A stretch of 64,000 nucleotides of DNA from SHVO01 sp050250575 (GCA_050250575.1 JBFWOJ010000009.1:1-64000), one strand, 5' to 3'. Counted from the first letter of the stretch, positions 35,101 to 46,065 are shown. Notes: a model not told the origin generated them from the sequence alone. Program-made: numbers and translations.

Positions 35101-35475
35101 GGGAGCGTAGCAACTCTACAAATACATGCCAACCTCGAGACCGTGTTCAGGAAGACTTTGTGATCCGGCCTCAAGCGTCATCGTCCACGAGTCAGATCCT
35201 ACCCCGATGACCTGAGGCTTTTATCTTCTCTCGCCCGTTTTCGGGCCTGACCCAAAGCGGGCGGGAGAAGATCTTTCTGAAGAACCGAGGACGCTCCCGA
35301 GGGAATTAAGGTCAGGGTCGAGCTTTACTCGACCATCAATTACCGCCCGTCCGCGTAGATGGACCCTGTTAGATCGGCCCTGACCTGAGTTTCCTTAAAA
35401 CTCTCTCCCCCAAAAACCGCGGCACATGGGATACCCCCGCTACTCACCCACCCCATGTGTCGCGGCTTCTTTTTT
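35101..35475 (+). ncRNA. Candidate structured non-coding RNA, about 370 nt
   Basis: No reading frame of note lies here, yet base pairing is extensive. GGGAGCGT (35101-35108) pairs with ACGCTCCC (35291-35298). Inside lie CCTCG/CGAGG (35133/35286), a 10-bp helix (35146-35155 with 35272-35281), GCCTCA plus GTCATCG with CGATGAC plus TGAGGC (35168-35218), and a 15-bp helix (35223-35237 with 35258-35272). Further on are GGTCGAG/CTCGACC (35316-35334), GGTCAG/CTGACC (35310/35380) and the terminator hairpin. It matches none of tmRNA, RNase P, 6S or SRP RNA by their signatures. Orientation is inferred from the plus-strand promoter and T-run. Confidence 0.5.
35417..35475. terminator. Bidirectional intrinsic terminator
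   Basis: CCGCGGCACATGGG and CCCATGTGTCGCGG pair over 14 positions (one G-T). CTTCTTTTTT follows on the plus strand, and five A residues precede it, giving a T-run on the minus strand. It can therefore end both the candidate RNA from the left and mnmC transcription from the right. Confidence 0.8.
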
Positions 35476-35494
35476 CAGACGCTCCCAGAGTACG

Positions 35495-37465
35495 TCAGAC
35501 CTCGCGGCGTTTTAGCTCGCGCACAAGAAATCGTGCCGGATGGAGGGCGGTGACGAGGTCGCGTTCGAGCGGCCACGGCTCGCCGGTGATATGGCACGCG
35601 AGCATCTCGGCTGCGAGCGGGGCGGAAACGACGCCGCGGGCGCCGAGCGCCGTCAGGACATAGAGGCCGTGCTGATACGTCGCGCCGGGATACCGCGCCC
35701 AAGGGTGACCGTGACGCAGGTTTGCAAAGTCCTCCAGATAGGCGCAGCGGTCCGGCATGGGGCCGACCACCGGCAGGTGGTCCGGCGACATGCAGCGCAC
35801 GGCCGCAAAACCCTCGGCCCCATCTGCGAGCGTCAGCAAACCTGGCGCGACTTTCGCGAGATCGTCCAGATTCCGCGTGTGATCTTCCGCCCGGATGTCC
35901 GTGCCGGCCTCCACGTCGAAGGTTGCGCCCAGCGCGTGGACGCCACGATGCGCCGGCGTGAGGAAGCCGCCATAAAGCAGCACCGTGCGCAGCTCCGCGG
36001 CGCGTGCATTGGTTGGCACGATTGACACCTGCCCGCGCCGCGCTTCCAGCGGCAGCCAGGCGCCCGGTGCCATCGCTTTGACGCCAAGCGCGCTCGCAAG
36101 CACGACGGCGTCGGACTCGACCACCACTCGGCCTTGCGCGTCCAACACTCGCCAACCGACGGCCGTGTGCATCAGCGTCGCGACCTCGGCGCCCAGTCGC
36201 ATCTCCGTCCCTTCAAGCAACGCCGCGCACAGCTCTCGCGGTTGCAGCCATCCCCCCTGCGGAAAGAAAAGCCCGCCGCGCGCAAGCCCAATACCGGCGA
36301 TATCCGACGCGGCGGCTGGATCGACGCGAGCCAGGTGCGTGCCCGGCAATACGGAAGTCGCCGCGATGCCCGTCAAGCGGTCATCCTCCTCGGCTTGAGC
36401 AAGCTGAAGCGAGCCGACGCGCGCATGTTCGAAATGACCGCGCCCCGCATCTACCGCGCTTAACGCAAATCGCCAGGCCGCGGCGTAATAGCGGCCATCG
36501 AGGGACGGAGCCGAGGTGAGGCGCGGCGCCATCACCGCGCGTGGACTCCCGGAGGCTTCGCGCGCCGGCGCATCATGGCGATCGACAATCGTCGTCTGCC
36601 AGCCGCGGCGCACCAGTGCCGCAGCGACATGCGCTCCTGCAAGTCCAGCGCCGATAATGGCGGCGTGGCCCCGCGAAGGGCCGCGCGCCGCGCGCGCAAA
36701 CCATGGCGCGAGTTCGGATGCAGGTCGGGACACGGCGCGCCGCCGTCCGCGCAGCATTTCGCGTTTGGCACCGAAACCGGGCGCGCGCGTCGCCTCGAAG
36801 CCGGCCGCATCAAGCGCGCGGCGGACGGCGCCGGCGACGCTGTAGGTGGCGAAGCTCGCCTCCGGCTGCGAAAGCCGCGCCATCTCGGCGAAAATGCCTG
36901 TACTCCACATCTCGGGATTTTTGTCGGGCGCAAAACCGTCGAGGAACCATGCATCGATTTCTGCTTCGAGCTGCCCAAGCATCTCGGCCGCGTCCCCGAA
37001 CAGGAGGGTGAGCGTGACCTCGCCGCGCTCGTGCGCCGCGAGCGCCGGAAACACCCGGTGAAAACCGCGCTGCGGTTCGGGATAAGCCGACACAAGAGCA
37101 CGCGCGAGGGCGCTGAGGTCCCGCCAAGGAGCAAGGCATTCCCGAAGCTCCGCCGGCGTCATCGGAAATCCCTCGACGGCGAGATAATGGAGCCGGCTCC
37201 CGGGCGGATGCGTGCGCTGCCACAGCTCCCATGTGGCCAGGAAATTGAGCCCCGTCCCGAACCCCAGCTCGGCAATACAAAAAGTGCCCTTGCCTTGCCA
37301 CGCCGCCGGAAGGTCGTTGCCCTCCAGAAACACATGCCGGCATTCGAGAAGCCCACCCTCGCGGCTGTAATAGACATCGCCAAACCGCGCCGACACGGGC
37401 GTATGACCGCGCTCCCAGGTCAGTTCCGGCGCGGGCAAGGCGCGGCCCCGTTCGTCAGCCGTCAT
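35495..37465 (-). CDS. mnmC: Bifunctional tRNA 5-methylaminomethyl-2-thiouridine biosynthesis protein MnmC
   Basis: 656 residues. The N-terminal MnmC2-type methyltransferase domain (ELGFGTGLNFLATW; DAWFLDGFAPDKNPEMWS) is fused to a C-terminal FAD-dependent oxidoreductase domain (AAIIGAGLAGAHVAAALVRR; QGGWLQPRELCAALL). Together they convert cmnm5-U to nm5-U and then mnm5-U at the wobble position of certain tRNAs. ATG 37465 has GAGAAAG upstream and gives the family start; the longer frame from 37504 is unlikely. It is divergent from the hydrolase gene and ends at the bidirectional terminator. Confidence 0.92.
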   Translation of the reverse strand: MTADERGRALPAPELTWERGHTPVSARFGDVYYSREGGLLECRHVFLEGNDLPAAWQGKGTFCIAELGFGTGLNFLATWELWQRTHPPGSRLHYLAVEGFPMTPAELRECLAPWRDLSALARALVSAYPEPQRGFHRVFPALAAHERGEVTLTLLFGDAAEMLGQLEAEIDAWFLDGFAPDKNPEMWSTGIFAEMARLSQPEASFATYSVAGAVRRALDAAGFEATRAPGFGAKREMLRGRRRAVSRPASELAPWFARAARGPSRGHAAIIGAGLAGAHVAAALVRRGWQTTIVDRHDAPAREASGSPRAVMAPRLTSAPSLDGRYYAAAWRFALSAVDAGRGHFEHARVGSLQLAQAEEDDRLTGIAATSVLPGTHLARVDPAAASDIAGIGLARGGLFFPQGGWLQPRELCAALLEGTEMRLGAEVATLMHTAVGWRVLDAQGRVVVESDAVVLASALGVKAMAPGAWLPLEARRGQVSIVPTNARAAELRTVLLYGGFLTPAHRGVHALGATFDVEAGTDIRAEDHTRNLDDLAKVAPGLLTLADGAEGFAAVRCMSPDHLPVVGPMPDRCAYLEDFANLRHGHPWARYPGATYQHGLYVLTALGARGVVSAPLAAEMLACHITGEPWPLERDLVTALHPARFLVRELKRREV

Positions 37466-37602
37466 AGCTTTCTCGCATCTCTGCCCAGGCCCCGTACGCA
37501 TCATATTTTCGCCGTACTATAACAAGAAATTCACCCGGCGCTGTCGGCAGGCAACGGATTAAAGCTGGCCTCGCGAACTGTCTTGCAGCATCAAGAAACG
37601 TG

Positions 37603-39408
37603 ATGAGGATGAGACGGGCAACGCCACATATTTTCGCGATGTTCGTTGCCGCGATGCTGACGGCCGCTCCGTCCTTCGCGCAATCCGCCGCGCGCCCGAC
37701 CGAGCCGGGATTTGAGCTCGCGACAGTGACCGCCACCGATGGGGTAACGCTGCCCACCGTGCTCACGTTTCCCGCCGGCGGCGTGAACACCGGCGGTGCG
37801 GCGATCCTGATTCTTCCCGATGGCCCCGGGCTTAGCGCAGTTCAGCCAAATGCCGCCTCCCGCAGCCTCGCGGGCGGACTTACGCGCCTCGGCTATACCA
37901 GCCTTAGCCTCGAACCGCGCTACGTTCAGTCCTACGCGTTCAGCCGCTTTGACGATGCGGTGAACGATGTGCGGGCGGCGGTCGACATGCTTCAAGTCCG
38001 CGGGTTCTCGAACATCGTGCTGGCCGGCCATGGCCTCGGATCCTTGCTCGGAGCGCGCTATATGGCCGAGACCGCCGACGGACGCATCAAAGCCGTGATC
38101 GCACTGGCTCCCAGCGCCGATCTTGCCGACGCTTGGCGCGCGAGCATGGGCGACGAGAAATACTGGGATACGGTCGAGGCCGCCTCGAAGGCCGCCGCCA
38201 CCGGCGGACGCGGCGAGTTCATCAATCTCGGCGATGGGCTGATTTTCACGCCGACGAGTTTCCTCGATTGGTATGGGCCGAACGCAAAAACGTCGATGAC
38301 CGCCAACATGGCAGGCATCGGCAAGCCGCTGTTCCTCGCAGCCGGCGACCGCGATCCCACCGTGCCCAAAGGTCGCCTGGAGCGGTTGAAGGCGGTCGCG
38401 TTCCTCTCCAAGCAAGCCGACGTGAAGTACTATCCCGGCGTCGGACACGATCTGGGCGGCGCACGGGATCAGCTCATCGCCGACCTCGGCGCCTGGCTGA
38501 CGCGGCTCGACCTCGCTCCGCCGCCGCGCATCCAGATGACGCTCGTGGATGCCAGCGCCAAGGACGGAACGGCGCTCGCCGGCGTTTTATACGCGCCGAC
38601 TACGCCGGTCGACCGCAGCAGGCCGGCCATTCTGATCGCCCATGGCTGGACCAGCGATATCATGCGGTCGACCCCGCATTGGGTCGCGCAGCGGCTCGCT
38701 CAGAAAGGCTACGCCGTGCTCGCCTTTCAAACGCGCGCCTCCGGTTTCCGCGGTGTGGTGAAAGGCAGGCTCGAGGACATTCCGCTCGACATTGCCGCGT
38801 GGATCGATTTCATGAGCCGGCGGGGACATAACAATCTTGTCGCTTCCGGGCACTCCACCGGCGCGCTTTGGTTCAGCTACTACCTCAGCGAAACCAAGGA
38901 CGCGCGCATCAAGGCGGCGGTCTATCTGTCGCCGATGCGCGACATGCCCGCGCACGCCCGCACCGCCATGGGTGAGGATCGTTATGCGCGCGCCGTGCTC
39001 GAAGCGGGCGAAGCGGTGCGCGACGGACAAGGCGCGACACGCCTCATCAACATGCCGTTCCCGCAGGCCACTTACGAGGACGACGCGCGCCAGCCCATGT
39101 TCCTGTCGGTGCCCGGCTCCGGCTTCACTTATTATTACGCCGACAGTTTCCTCAGTTATTGGGGGCCCAACTCGAAGGCGGTTCACACCCGCCTGGTCGC
39201 GAACTCACCGATTCCGATCCTTTCCCTGGGAGGCTCGCGCGATCCTCTCATGCAGGGTGCATATCTCATTCAATTCACCCAGGCGGCCGGGGGCAAGAGC
39301 ACCTATATCTTCTACGGCGGTGCCGCGGGCGCCACCAACTCTTTCGAGGGCTACGAGGCGCGCGTGACGGACGATATCGTCGCATGGATACGAAAGGTGG
39401 CGGCGTGA
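37603..39408 (+). CDS. Exported protein with two alpha/beta-hydrolase domains
   Basis: 601 residues: a signal peptide (ATPHIFAMFVAAMLTAAPSF), then two alpha/beta-hydrolase-like halves. The first has GHGLGSLLGARYMAETADGR with Gly-Leu-Gly where a nucleophile Ser is expected, so it may be inactive. The second has GHSTGALWFSYYLSE with a plausible nucleophile Ser. Both halves share the phrase DxRIKA after the elbow, which points to internal duplication. The stop overlaps the GTG of the TldD-like gene (GTGA), implying translational coupling to the TldD/TldE pair. Confidence 0.75.
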   Translation: MRMRRATPHIFAMFVAAMLTAAPSFAQSAARPTEPGFELATVTATDGVTLPTVLTFPAGGVNTGGAAILILPDGPGLSAVQPNAASRSLAGGLTRLGYTSLSLEPRYVQSYAFSRFDDAVNDVRAAVDMLQVRGFSNIVLAGHGLGSLLGARYMAETADGRIKAVIALAPSADLADAWRASMGDEKYWDTVEAASKAAATGGRGEFINLGDGLIFTPTSFLDWYGPNAKTSMTANMAGIGKPLFLAAGDRDPTVPKGRLERLKAVAFLSKQADVKYYPGVGHDLGGARDQLIADLGAWLTRLDLAPPPRIQMTLVDASAKDGTALAGVLYAPTTPVDRSRPAILIAHGWTSDIMRSTPHWVAQRLAQKGYAVLAFQTRASGFRGVVKGRLEDIPLDIAAWIDFMSRRGHNNLVASGHSTGALWFSYYLSETKDARIKAAVYLSPMRDMPAHARTAMGEDRYARAVLEAGEAVRDGQGATRLINMPFPQATYEDDARQPMFLSVPGSGFTYYYADSFLSYWGPNSKAVHTRLVANSPIPILSLGGSRDPLMQGAYLIQFTQAAGGKSTYIFYGGAAGATNSFEGYEARVTDDIVAWIRKVAA

Positions 39409-40850
39409 GTGCGGCCCTCGACATCGCAGCACGATTCGCCGCGGTGGCCCCTGCGTGCCAGCGGTGGTCGATCCGGGTGATGCGCAGCCGGAGCGAATCG
39501 TTGCATGTCACGCGCGGGATCGTCGATCCGGTTCTTCTCGGCGACGATTTCGGCGCAATGATCACCGTGGAATCCCAGGGCGGCGCCGGTTATGCGGCGA
39601 CTTCCGATGTCAGCGCCGCGGGCTTGGCCGCCGCCGGCCGGGAAGCGCTGGCCTGGTCGCAGCGCGTCGCCGGACGCATGGTCGCGGCCGCGGCGCGAAG
39701 ACACCGCCATGCCGCGCCGGTGGTGTTCGATCGCGAACAGCGCGCGCGCATCGCCTGGGATACGCTCAGCCGAAGCGCCAAGATCGAACGCCTGAAGGTC
39801 TGCGCCGATACCTTGAAGCGCAGCAACGCCATCGTCGATTGGAACGCGGGCGTATCCTTCACCGACGAAGATGTCGTCTTGGCGACCTCGGAGGGCGATG
39901 TGATCCGTCAGCGTCGCGGACTCGTCATCCCCAGTCTTTCCGCTAGCGCATCCAATGGCAGCGAGACCCAGACCCGCACCTTTGCCCGCGGGGGCATGAT
40001 GCGCCAAGGCGGCTGGGACGTGCTCGAGGACGTCGGCTTCTGGGACGCGCCGGCACGCATCGGCGAAGAAGCGCTCGAACTTCTCGCCGCACCGGATTGT
40101 CCCACCGGAACCATGGATCTGCTTTTGATGCCGGATCAAATGTACATCCAGATCCATGAATCGATCGGTCATCCTTTGGAACTCGACCGCATCCTCGGCG
40201 ACGAGCGCAACTACGCGGGCACGAGCTTCGTGACACCCGACATGTTCGGGACTTACCGCTATGGATCGGATCTGTTGAACGTGACTTTCGATCCCGACAT
40301 TCCCGGCGAGGCGGCGGGCTACGCCTTCGACGACGACGGCACGCCCGCAAGCAAACAATTCCTCATCCGCGCCGGGATCCTCGAGCGCGGCCTCGGCGGC
40401 GCCACCAGCCAGGCGCGCGTCAATATCTCCGGCGTCGCCAACGAGCGTGCCTGCAATTGGAATCGCCCGGCGATCGACCGTATGGCGAACCTCAATATCG
40501 AGCCGGGGTCTTCTACCCTCGAAGAGCTCATTGAGCAGGTGAAGGACGGCGTCGTCATGGAAACCAATACCTCCTGGTCTATCGACGACAGCCGCAACAA
40601 ATTCCAGTTCGGCTGCGAGCGCGCACGGCTGATCAAGAACGGAAAGCTGGGCGCGGTGGTGAAAAATCCCAACTATCGGGGAATCTCTGCGACGTTCTGG
40701 CGCAGCCTCAAGGGCCTGGGCAACGCTGCGACCGTGCGCGTCCACGGCACTCCGACCTGCGGCAAGGGCGAGCCCAATCAAGCGATCCGCGTCGGGCACG
40801 CAACCCCGCCCGGACTGTTCGAAAACGTTCAAGTTTTCGGCGGCGGCTGA
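39405..40850 (+). CDS. tldD: TldD-family metalloprotease
   Basis: 481 residues. The zinc-binding HExxxH motif is intact (HESIGH, residues about 251-256), inside MYIQIHESIGHPLELDRI. Conserved C-terminal blocks are YAFDDDGTPASKQFLI, NWNRPAIDRMANLNIEPG and NPNYRGISATFWRSL. TldD is the catalytic partner of TldE in a heterodimer that cleaves unfolded peptides; it matures microcin B17 and degrades CcdA in E. coli. GTG 39405 follows AAAGGTGG and overlaps the previous stop. The open frame extends 246 nt upstream into the hydrolase gene and was not used. Confidence 0.87.
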   Translation: MSAALDIAARFAAVAPACQRWSIRVMRSRSESLHVTRGIVDPVLLGDDFGAMITVESQGGAGYAATSDVSAAGLAAAGREALAWSQRVAGRMVAAAARRHRHAAPVVFDREQRARIAWDTLSRSAKIERLKVCADTLKRSNAIVDWNAGVSFTDEDVVLATSEGDVIRQRRGLVIPSLSASASNGSETQTRTFARGGMMRQGGWDVLEDVGFWDAPARIGEEALELLAAPDCPTGTMDLLLMPDQMYIQIHESIGHPLELDRILGDERNYAGTSFVTPDMFGTYRYGSDLLNVTFDPDIPGEAAGYAFDDDGTPASKQFLIRAGILERGLGGATSQARVNISGVANERACNWNRPAIDRMANLNIEPGSSTLEELIEQVKDGVVMETNTSWSIDDSRNKFQFGCERARLIKNGKLGAVVKNPNYRGISATFWRSLKGLGNAATVRVHGTPTCGKGEPNQAIRVGHATPPGLFENVQVFGGG

Positions 40851-40866
40851 TCGTCCGCGCCCTTCG

Positions 40867-42183
40867 ATGCAGCAGCCGTTCTTCGAACTTGCCGATCTCA
40901 TTCAATCCAGCCTGCGCGGGGAAGAAGGATTCCTCGCCCGGTTCAGTGGTGAAGCCTCGCAATTCGTGAGGTTCAACCGGTCTGCCGTGCGCCAAGCCGG
41001 CGCCGTTGAGCAGCGTTATCTGTCGCTCGAATTGTTCCGTGGCAAACGTCACGCGTGCCAAGTCATTACGCTGACAGGGGCCGACGACCGAGAAGCTGTG
41101 CGCGGCGCTGTCGCCCAGCTGCGCGACGTTCTCGCCGATACGGCGGATGATCCGCATTTTCTCATTAACGAGGTACCGCAATCGACGACGCGGGTGCTGC
41201 CGAGCGCATTGCCGGGGGAAGACGAAGCGGTCGCGGCGGTCGTCGATGCGGGTAAGGGACATGACCTCGTCGGGATCTACGCGGCGGGCCCCATCCACCG
41301 GGGTTTTGCCAACAGCTACGGCCAGCGCAATTGGGACACGGTGCACGCCTTCTCCGCCGACCTTTCGTTTTATCTGCAAAGCGACAAGGCTGTGAAAGTC
41401 GATCACGCCGGGATCTCGTGGAACCGTGCCGCGTTCGACGCGAAGATGATGGGCGCGAAGTCGAGGCTTGTCGCGCTTGCACGGTCGCCCAAGACGATCA
41501 CACCCGGCGCATATCGGGTCTTCTTCGCCCCCGCGGCGATGGAAGAGATTTTCAGCTTGATGTCCTGGGGCGGGTTCAGCCTGGCGGCGGAAAAAACCGC
41601 GACGACGCCGCTGATTCGCATGGTCGCCGAAGGCGCAAGATTGGATCCGCGCGTCACGCTGACGGAGAATATCGCCGAAGGCTTGGCGCCCGCTTTTCAA
41701 AGCGAAGGCTTCGTCAAACCCGCGCGGGTTCCTCTGATCGAAGCGGGAAGGTACGCCGGCGCGCTTGCCTCGCCGCGCGCGGCGGCGGAATTCAACGTCG
41801 TGCCGAATGGCGCCGATCCCGGGGAATCACCCGTCGCGCTCGATATGGCCGCAGGCGAGCTTGCCGATGCCGATATTCTGAAGACGCTCGGCACGGGGAT
41901 TTATGTCGGCAACCTTTGGTACCTCAACTACTCCGACCGCAACGCGTGCCGCCTCACCGGCATGACCCGCTTCGCCACCTTCTGGGTCGAGAACGGCGAG
42001 ATCGCCGCACCCCTCAATGTCATGCGCTTCGACGATACGATCTATAATATGCTGGGCGCGAACCTGATCGCGCTGACCGCGGAGCGCGACCTGCGGGTCT
42101 CCACCAGCACCTACGACTCCCGCTCCACGGGCTCCATGCGCCTTCCCGGCGCGGTGATCGCCGATCTCGCGATGACGCTATAG
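40867..42183 (+). CDS. TldE/PmbA-family partner subunit
   Basis: 438 residues, starting 16 bp after tldD. It has the family architecture but lacks an HExxxH, as expected for TldE/PmbA, the non-catalytic half of the heterodimer. Recognisable blocks are RGFANSYGQRNWDTVHAFSA, IYVGNLWYLNYSDRNACRLT and FATFWVENGEIAAPLNVMRF. With the upstream gene it should form one TldD/TldE protease. The coupled exported double hydrolase may act in the same pathway, but this is a guess from order alone. Confidence 0.83.
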   Translation: MQQPFFELADLIQSSLRGEEGFLARFSGEASQFVRFNRSAVRQAGAVEQRYLSLELFRGKRHACQVITLTGADDREAVRGAVAQLRDVLADTADDPHFLINEVPQSTTRVLPSALPGEDEAVAAVVDAGKGHDLVGIYAAGPIHRGFANSYGQRNWDTVHAFSADLSFYLQSDKAVKVDHAGISWNRAAFDAKMMGAKSRLVALARSPKTITPGAYRVFFAPAAMEEIFSLMSWGGFSLAAEKTATTPLIRMVAEGARLDPRVTLTENIAEGLAPAFQSEGFVKPARVPLIEAGRYAGALASPRAAAEFNVVPNGADPGESPVALDMAAGELADADILKTLGTGIYVGNLWYLNYSDRNACRLTGMTRFATFWVENGEIAAPLNVMRFDDTIYNMLGANLIALTAERDLRVSTSTYDSRSTGSMRLPGAVIADLAMTL

Positions 42184-42192
42184 TCGTTGCGA

Positions 42193-42456
42193 CTAGTGAA
42201 GGTGGAGCATCCCGTTGACCGCCGTGAATTCGGCCGGCTTGATGAGCTGGCTTTGCGCGACGCGAACGGAATGCAGCCGGCCGTCGAGCTGACGCTGCCA
42301 GAATTCAAGAAACCGGGTCAGCATGGGAAACTTCGGCGCGAGGTCCAACTCCTGCCAGATGAACTCCTGCAGGAGTCTCGGATGGTCAGGCATGTGATAA
42401 AAGATGTGGGCAGTGGTCAGACGGTAGTTCGCAAGCTGCAATCGAAGATGTGACAT
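42193..42456 (-). CDS. usg: Usg family protein
   Basis: An 87-residue protein of the Usg family (COG5425), restricted to alphaproteobacteria and of unknown function. The hallmark sequence is nearly complete: YRLTTAHIFYHMPDHPRLLQ, then EFIWQELDLAPKFPMLTRFL and LDGRLHSVRV. ATG 42456 has AAGGG upstream; the longer frame above it is non-coding. It is convergent with the TldE gene, the stops being 9 bp apart. Confidence 0.88.
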   Translation of the reverse strand: MSHLRLQLANYRLTTAHIFYHMPDHPRLLQEFIWQELDLAPKFPMLTRFLEFWQRQLDGRLHSVRVAQSQLIKPAEFTAVNGMLHLH

Positions 42457-42742
42457 TTCGGAACCCTTTCTCCAGCTCCAACGCGAATCGTGCCAGAGCG
42501 GTTCCAAACCGTCCAATAAAAAGCGTTTAGAATCAAAGGGCTGGCAGCAGGCGGCCGTCTCTGCTAACAACGTTTCCGAAAATTTCGGGATGGGGTCTTG
42601 CCGGAAAATTGAGGACCTCCTAACTCGCTCGGACCGGGCGTTGGGGAGGCCTTTGCACGCAACTTTCAGGCAGCACTCTCAGGCACCCGCCTCTCGAAAG
42701 ACGGCCGCGTAAAGGCACGCACGAAAACTGGAGCGAAAGAAC

Positions 42743-44413
<1,671 letters not shown>

Positions 44414-44436
44414 GCGCTACGCATTGCGCACGCACG

Positions 44437-44467
44437 AAAGAGCCGCTCGAAAGAGCGGCTCTTTTTT
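44437..44467 (+). terminator. Intrinsic terminator after groEL
   Basis: AAAGAGCCGCTC, tetraloop GAAA, GAGCGGCTCTTT followed by more T residues: a 12-bp stem with a stable GNRA-like loop, a textbook Rho-independent terminator 24 bp after the groEL stop. Confidence 0.93.
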
Positions 44468-44647
44468 ATTACCTGCACCCCGTTGCGGGTGTCGGATGTT
44501 TTTACACTCGCGGCTCGACCTCCGTTGGCGCTGGCGCGCGAGTGCCCGTCCTGCCGCGATATTTGCGCTTTCACTCAGTTTGGCACGGACGTTGCAACAT
44601 GTAACACGCTGGTGACCAACCAAGAATATAACGGAGAACCGGCTCAC

Positions 44648-45679
44648 GTGATTTCCTGCCGACAGCTAGAGCGTGCCGAACGCCCCGCCTGGGACCGCTA
44701 CGTACGGGCCCATCTCTCGGGAACCCCTTTCCACCTCATGGCGTGGCACGACACGCTATGCGCGATCTTCGGTTACCGTCCCGAATATTGGATCGCCATT
44801 GAGCACGCCGAGATCGTCGGGGTGCTGCCGATGTTCATTGTCGATAATTTCGTCACTGGGAAAGTGCTGATCTCGACGCCGTTTGCGGTCTACGGCGGAA
44901 TCCTCGCCAGCCACAACGGCGCTCATGAGGCGCTGCGAGACCAGATGAAGGCGCTGGCGCAGAAAGAAGGCGTGCAGCACGCCGAACTGCGCAACAGCTT
45001 CACCCACCAGGTGTCGGGATTTTCCAGCATCGACCGCTACGCCACCTTCACGCGCGAAGTGAGGCCACAGACCCAAGACGAGCTCCTGGCCTCGCTGCCG
45101 CAGAAGACCCGCAACGTAGTACGCAAGGCCCTCAAGCAGAATTTCACCACCCGAACCGCGGCAGATCTCGATTCCTTCTACGCGCTGCTGCTCGAGACCT
45201 ATCGCCGCCACGGCACGCCTGCTTTTCCGAAGCAATTCTTTACAACCATCGCCGAGAAGTTCGGCCGCGAAGTCGATGTGCGCGAAGTCCTGCTCGACGG
45301 CAGGGTGATCGCCGCCAGCCTCAACTTTCTCTTCGGCGGACAGATGCACACTTACTATGCCGCCTCGTCGCGCGAGTGCTGGAAGCTGAACTGCAATGAC
45401 TTCATGTATTTCGATCACATCATGTGGGCGGGCCGGAACGGGTTCAAACTCTTCGACTTCGGCCGTAGCAAGCTCGGCACCGGTCCATTCGAGTTCAAGA
45501 AACATTGGGGCGCCGCGATGCGACCATTGCCGTATGAAGTCATGCTGGTGAAACGGCGCGAGCTGCCGAATTTCAGCCAGACCAATCCCAAGTTCGACAT
45601 GGCGGTGCGGGTGTGGCAGAAGATGCCGCTCGTGGTCACGCGCTTGATCGGCCCGCGGCTCGTCGCGCTGTTTCCCTAG
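44648..45679 (+). CDS. FemAB-type acyltransferase (XrtA/PEP-CTERM-associated family)
   Basis: 343 residues, GNAT-related FemAB fold with two domains. Blocks typical of the exosortase-associated FemAB family are WDRYVRAHLSGTPFHLMAW, FAVYGGILASHNGAHEAL, LPQKTRNVVRKALKQNF, YYAASSRECWKLNCNDFMYF and FDFGRSKLGTGPFEFKKHWG. The family is usually linked with polysaccharide export loci, none of which is in the window. GTG 44648, with GGAGA about 10 nt upstream, gives the usual length; the frame stays open to 44483, over the terminator region, and was not used. Its last 4 nt overlap the opposing GFA gene. Confidence 0.83.
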   Translation: MISCRQLERAERPAWDRYVRAHLSGTPFHLMAWHDTLCAIFGYRPEYWIAIEHAEIVGVLPMFIVDNFVTGKVLISTPFAVYGGILASHNGAHEALRDQMKALAQKEGVQHAELRNSFTHQVSGFSSIDRYATFTREVRPQTQDELLASLPQKTRNVVRKALKQNFTTRTAADLDSFYALLLETYRRHGTPAFPKQFFTTIAEKFGREVDVREVLLDGRVIAASLNFLFGGQMHTYYAASSRECWKLNCNDFMYFDHIMWAGRNGFKLFDFGRSKLGTGPFEFKKHWGAAMRPLPYEVMLVKRRELPNFSQTNPKFDMAVRVWQKMPLVVTRLIGPRLVALFP

Positions 45680-46065
45680 AACCACATATCTTTCACGCAT
45701 CGTCCATCGCGCGGAAGGCCGTCGAAGGTCGCAAGGCCGTCGAAATGATCGATCATGATTGCGCCGACGGCTTCCGGTTGCGCGAGGCGGAGGTTGACCG
45801 CGATTCGGCGGCGACCGTCGTCGCCGGCGGTCTGCGCGCGCCAATAGGCTACGCATCCGCACGTCGGACAAAAGTGAAACGCGAGCGCCTTTCCGCGCAC
45901 AAACGGCGTGGTAGGACCTGACACGGAGATTCCCTCGTCTTCGAAGTCATAGGCCCACAGCGTCCCGTAGCGGCGGCAAGCGGTGCAATTGCAGGCCGTC
46001 GCCCGCTCCGGCGTACCTTCGAAACGCCAGCGCACCGCGCCGCAAAGACACGCGCCTTCGATCAT
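45676..46065 (-). CDS. GFA family protein (Gfa/CENP-V-type zinc protein)
   Basis: A 129-residue beta-rich zinc protein. Metal-binding cysteines are visible: CLCGAVRW, CNCTACRRYG, and FCPTCGCVAYW. The family is named after a formaldehyde-activating enzyme, but most members have no shown activity of that kind. ATG 46065 begins IEGACLCG directly. The 3' end overlaps that of the convergent FemAB gene by 4 nt. Confidence 0.85.
   Translation of the reverse strand: MIEGACLCGAVRWRFEGTPERATACNCTACRRYGTLWAYDFEDEGISVSGPTTPFVRGKALAFHFCPTCGCVAYWRAQTAGDDGRRRIAVNLRLAQPEAVGAIMIDHFDGLATFDGLPRDGRCVKDMWF

Noticed and set aside
35101..35475. tmRNA, RNase P RNA, 6S RNA or SRP RNA
   Set aside because: No TTCRA T-loop or tag-peptide frame, no RNase P conserved cores, no 6S-type single bulged rod and no SRP tetraloop region were found.
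42457..42742. CIRCE (HrcA) operator or groES upstream of groEL
   Set aside because: Only a GCACTC half-like word occurs, with no matching GAGTGC arm, and no frame encodes GroES.
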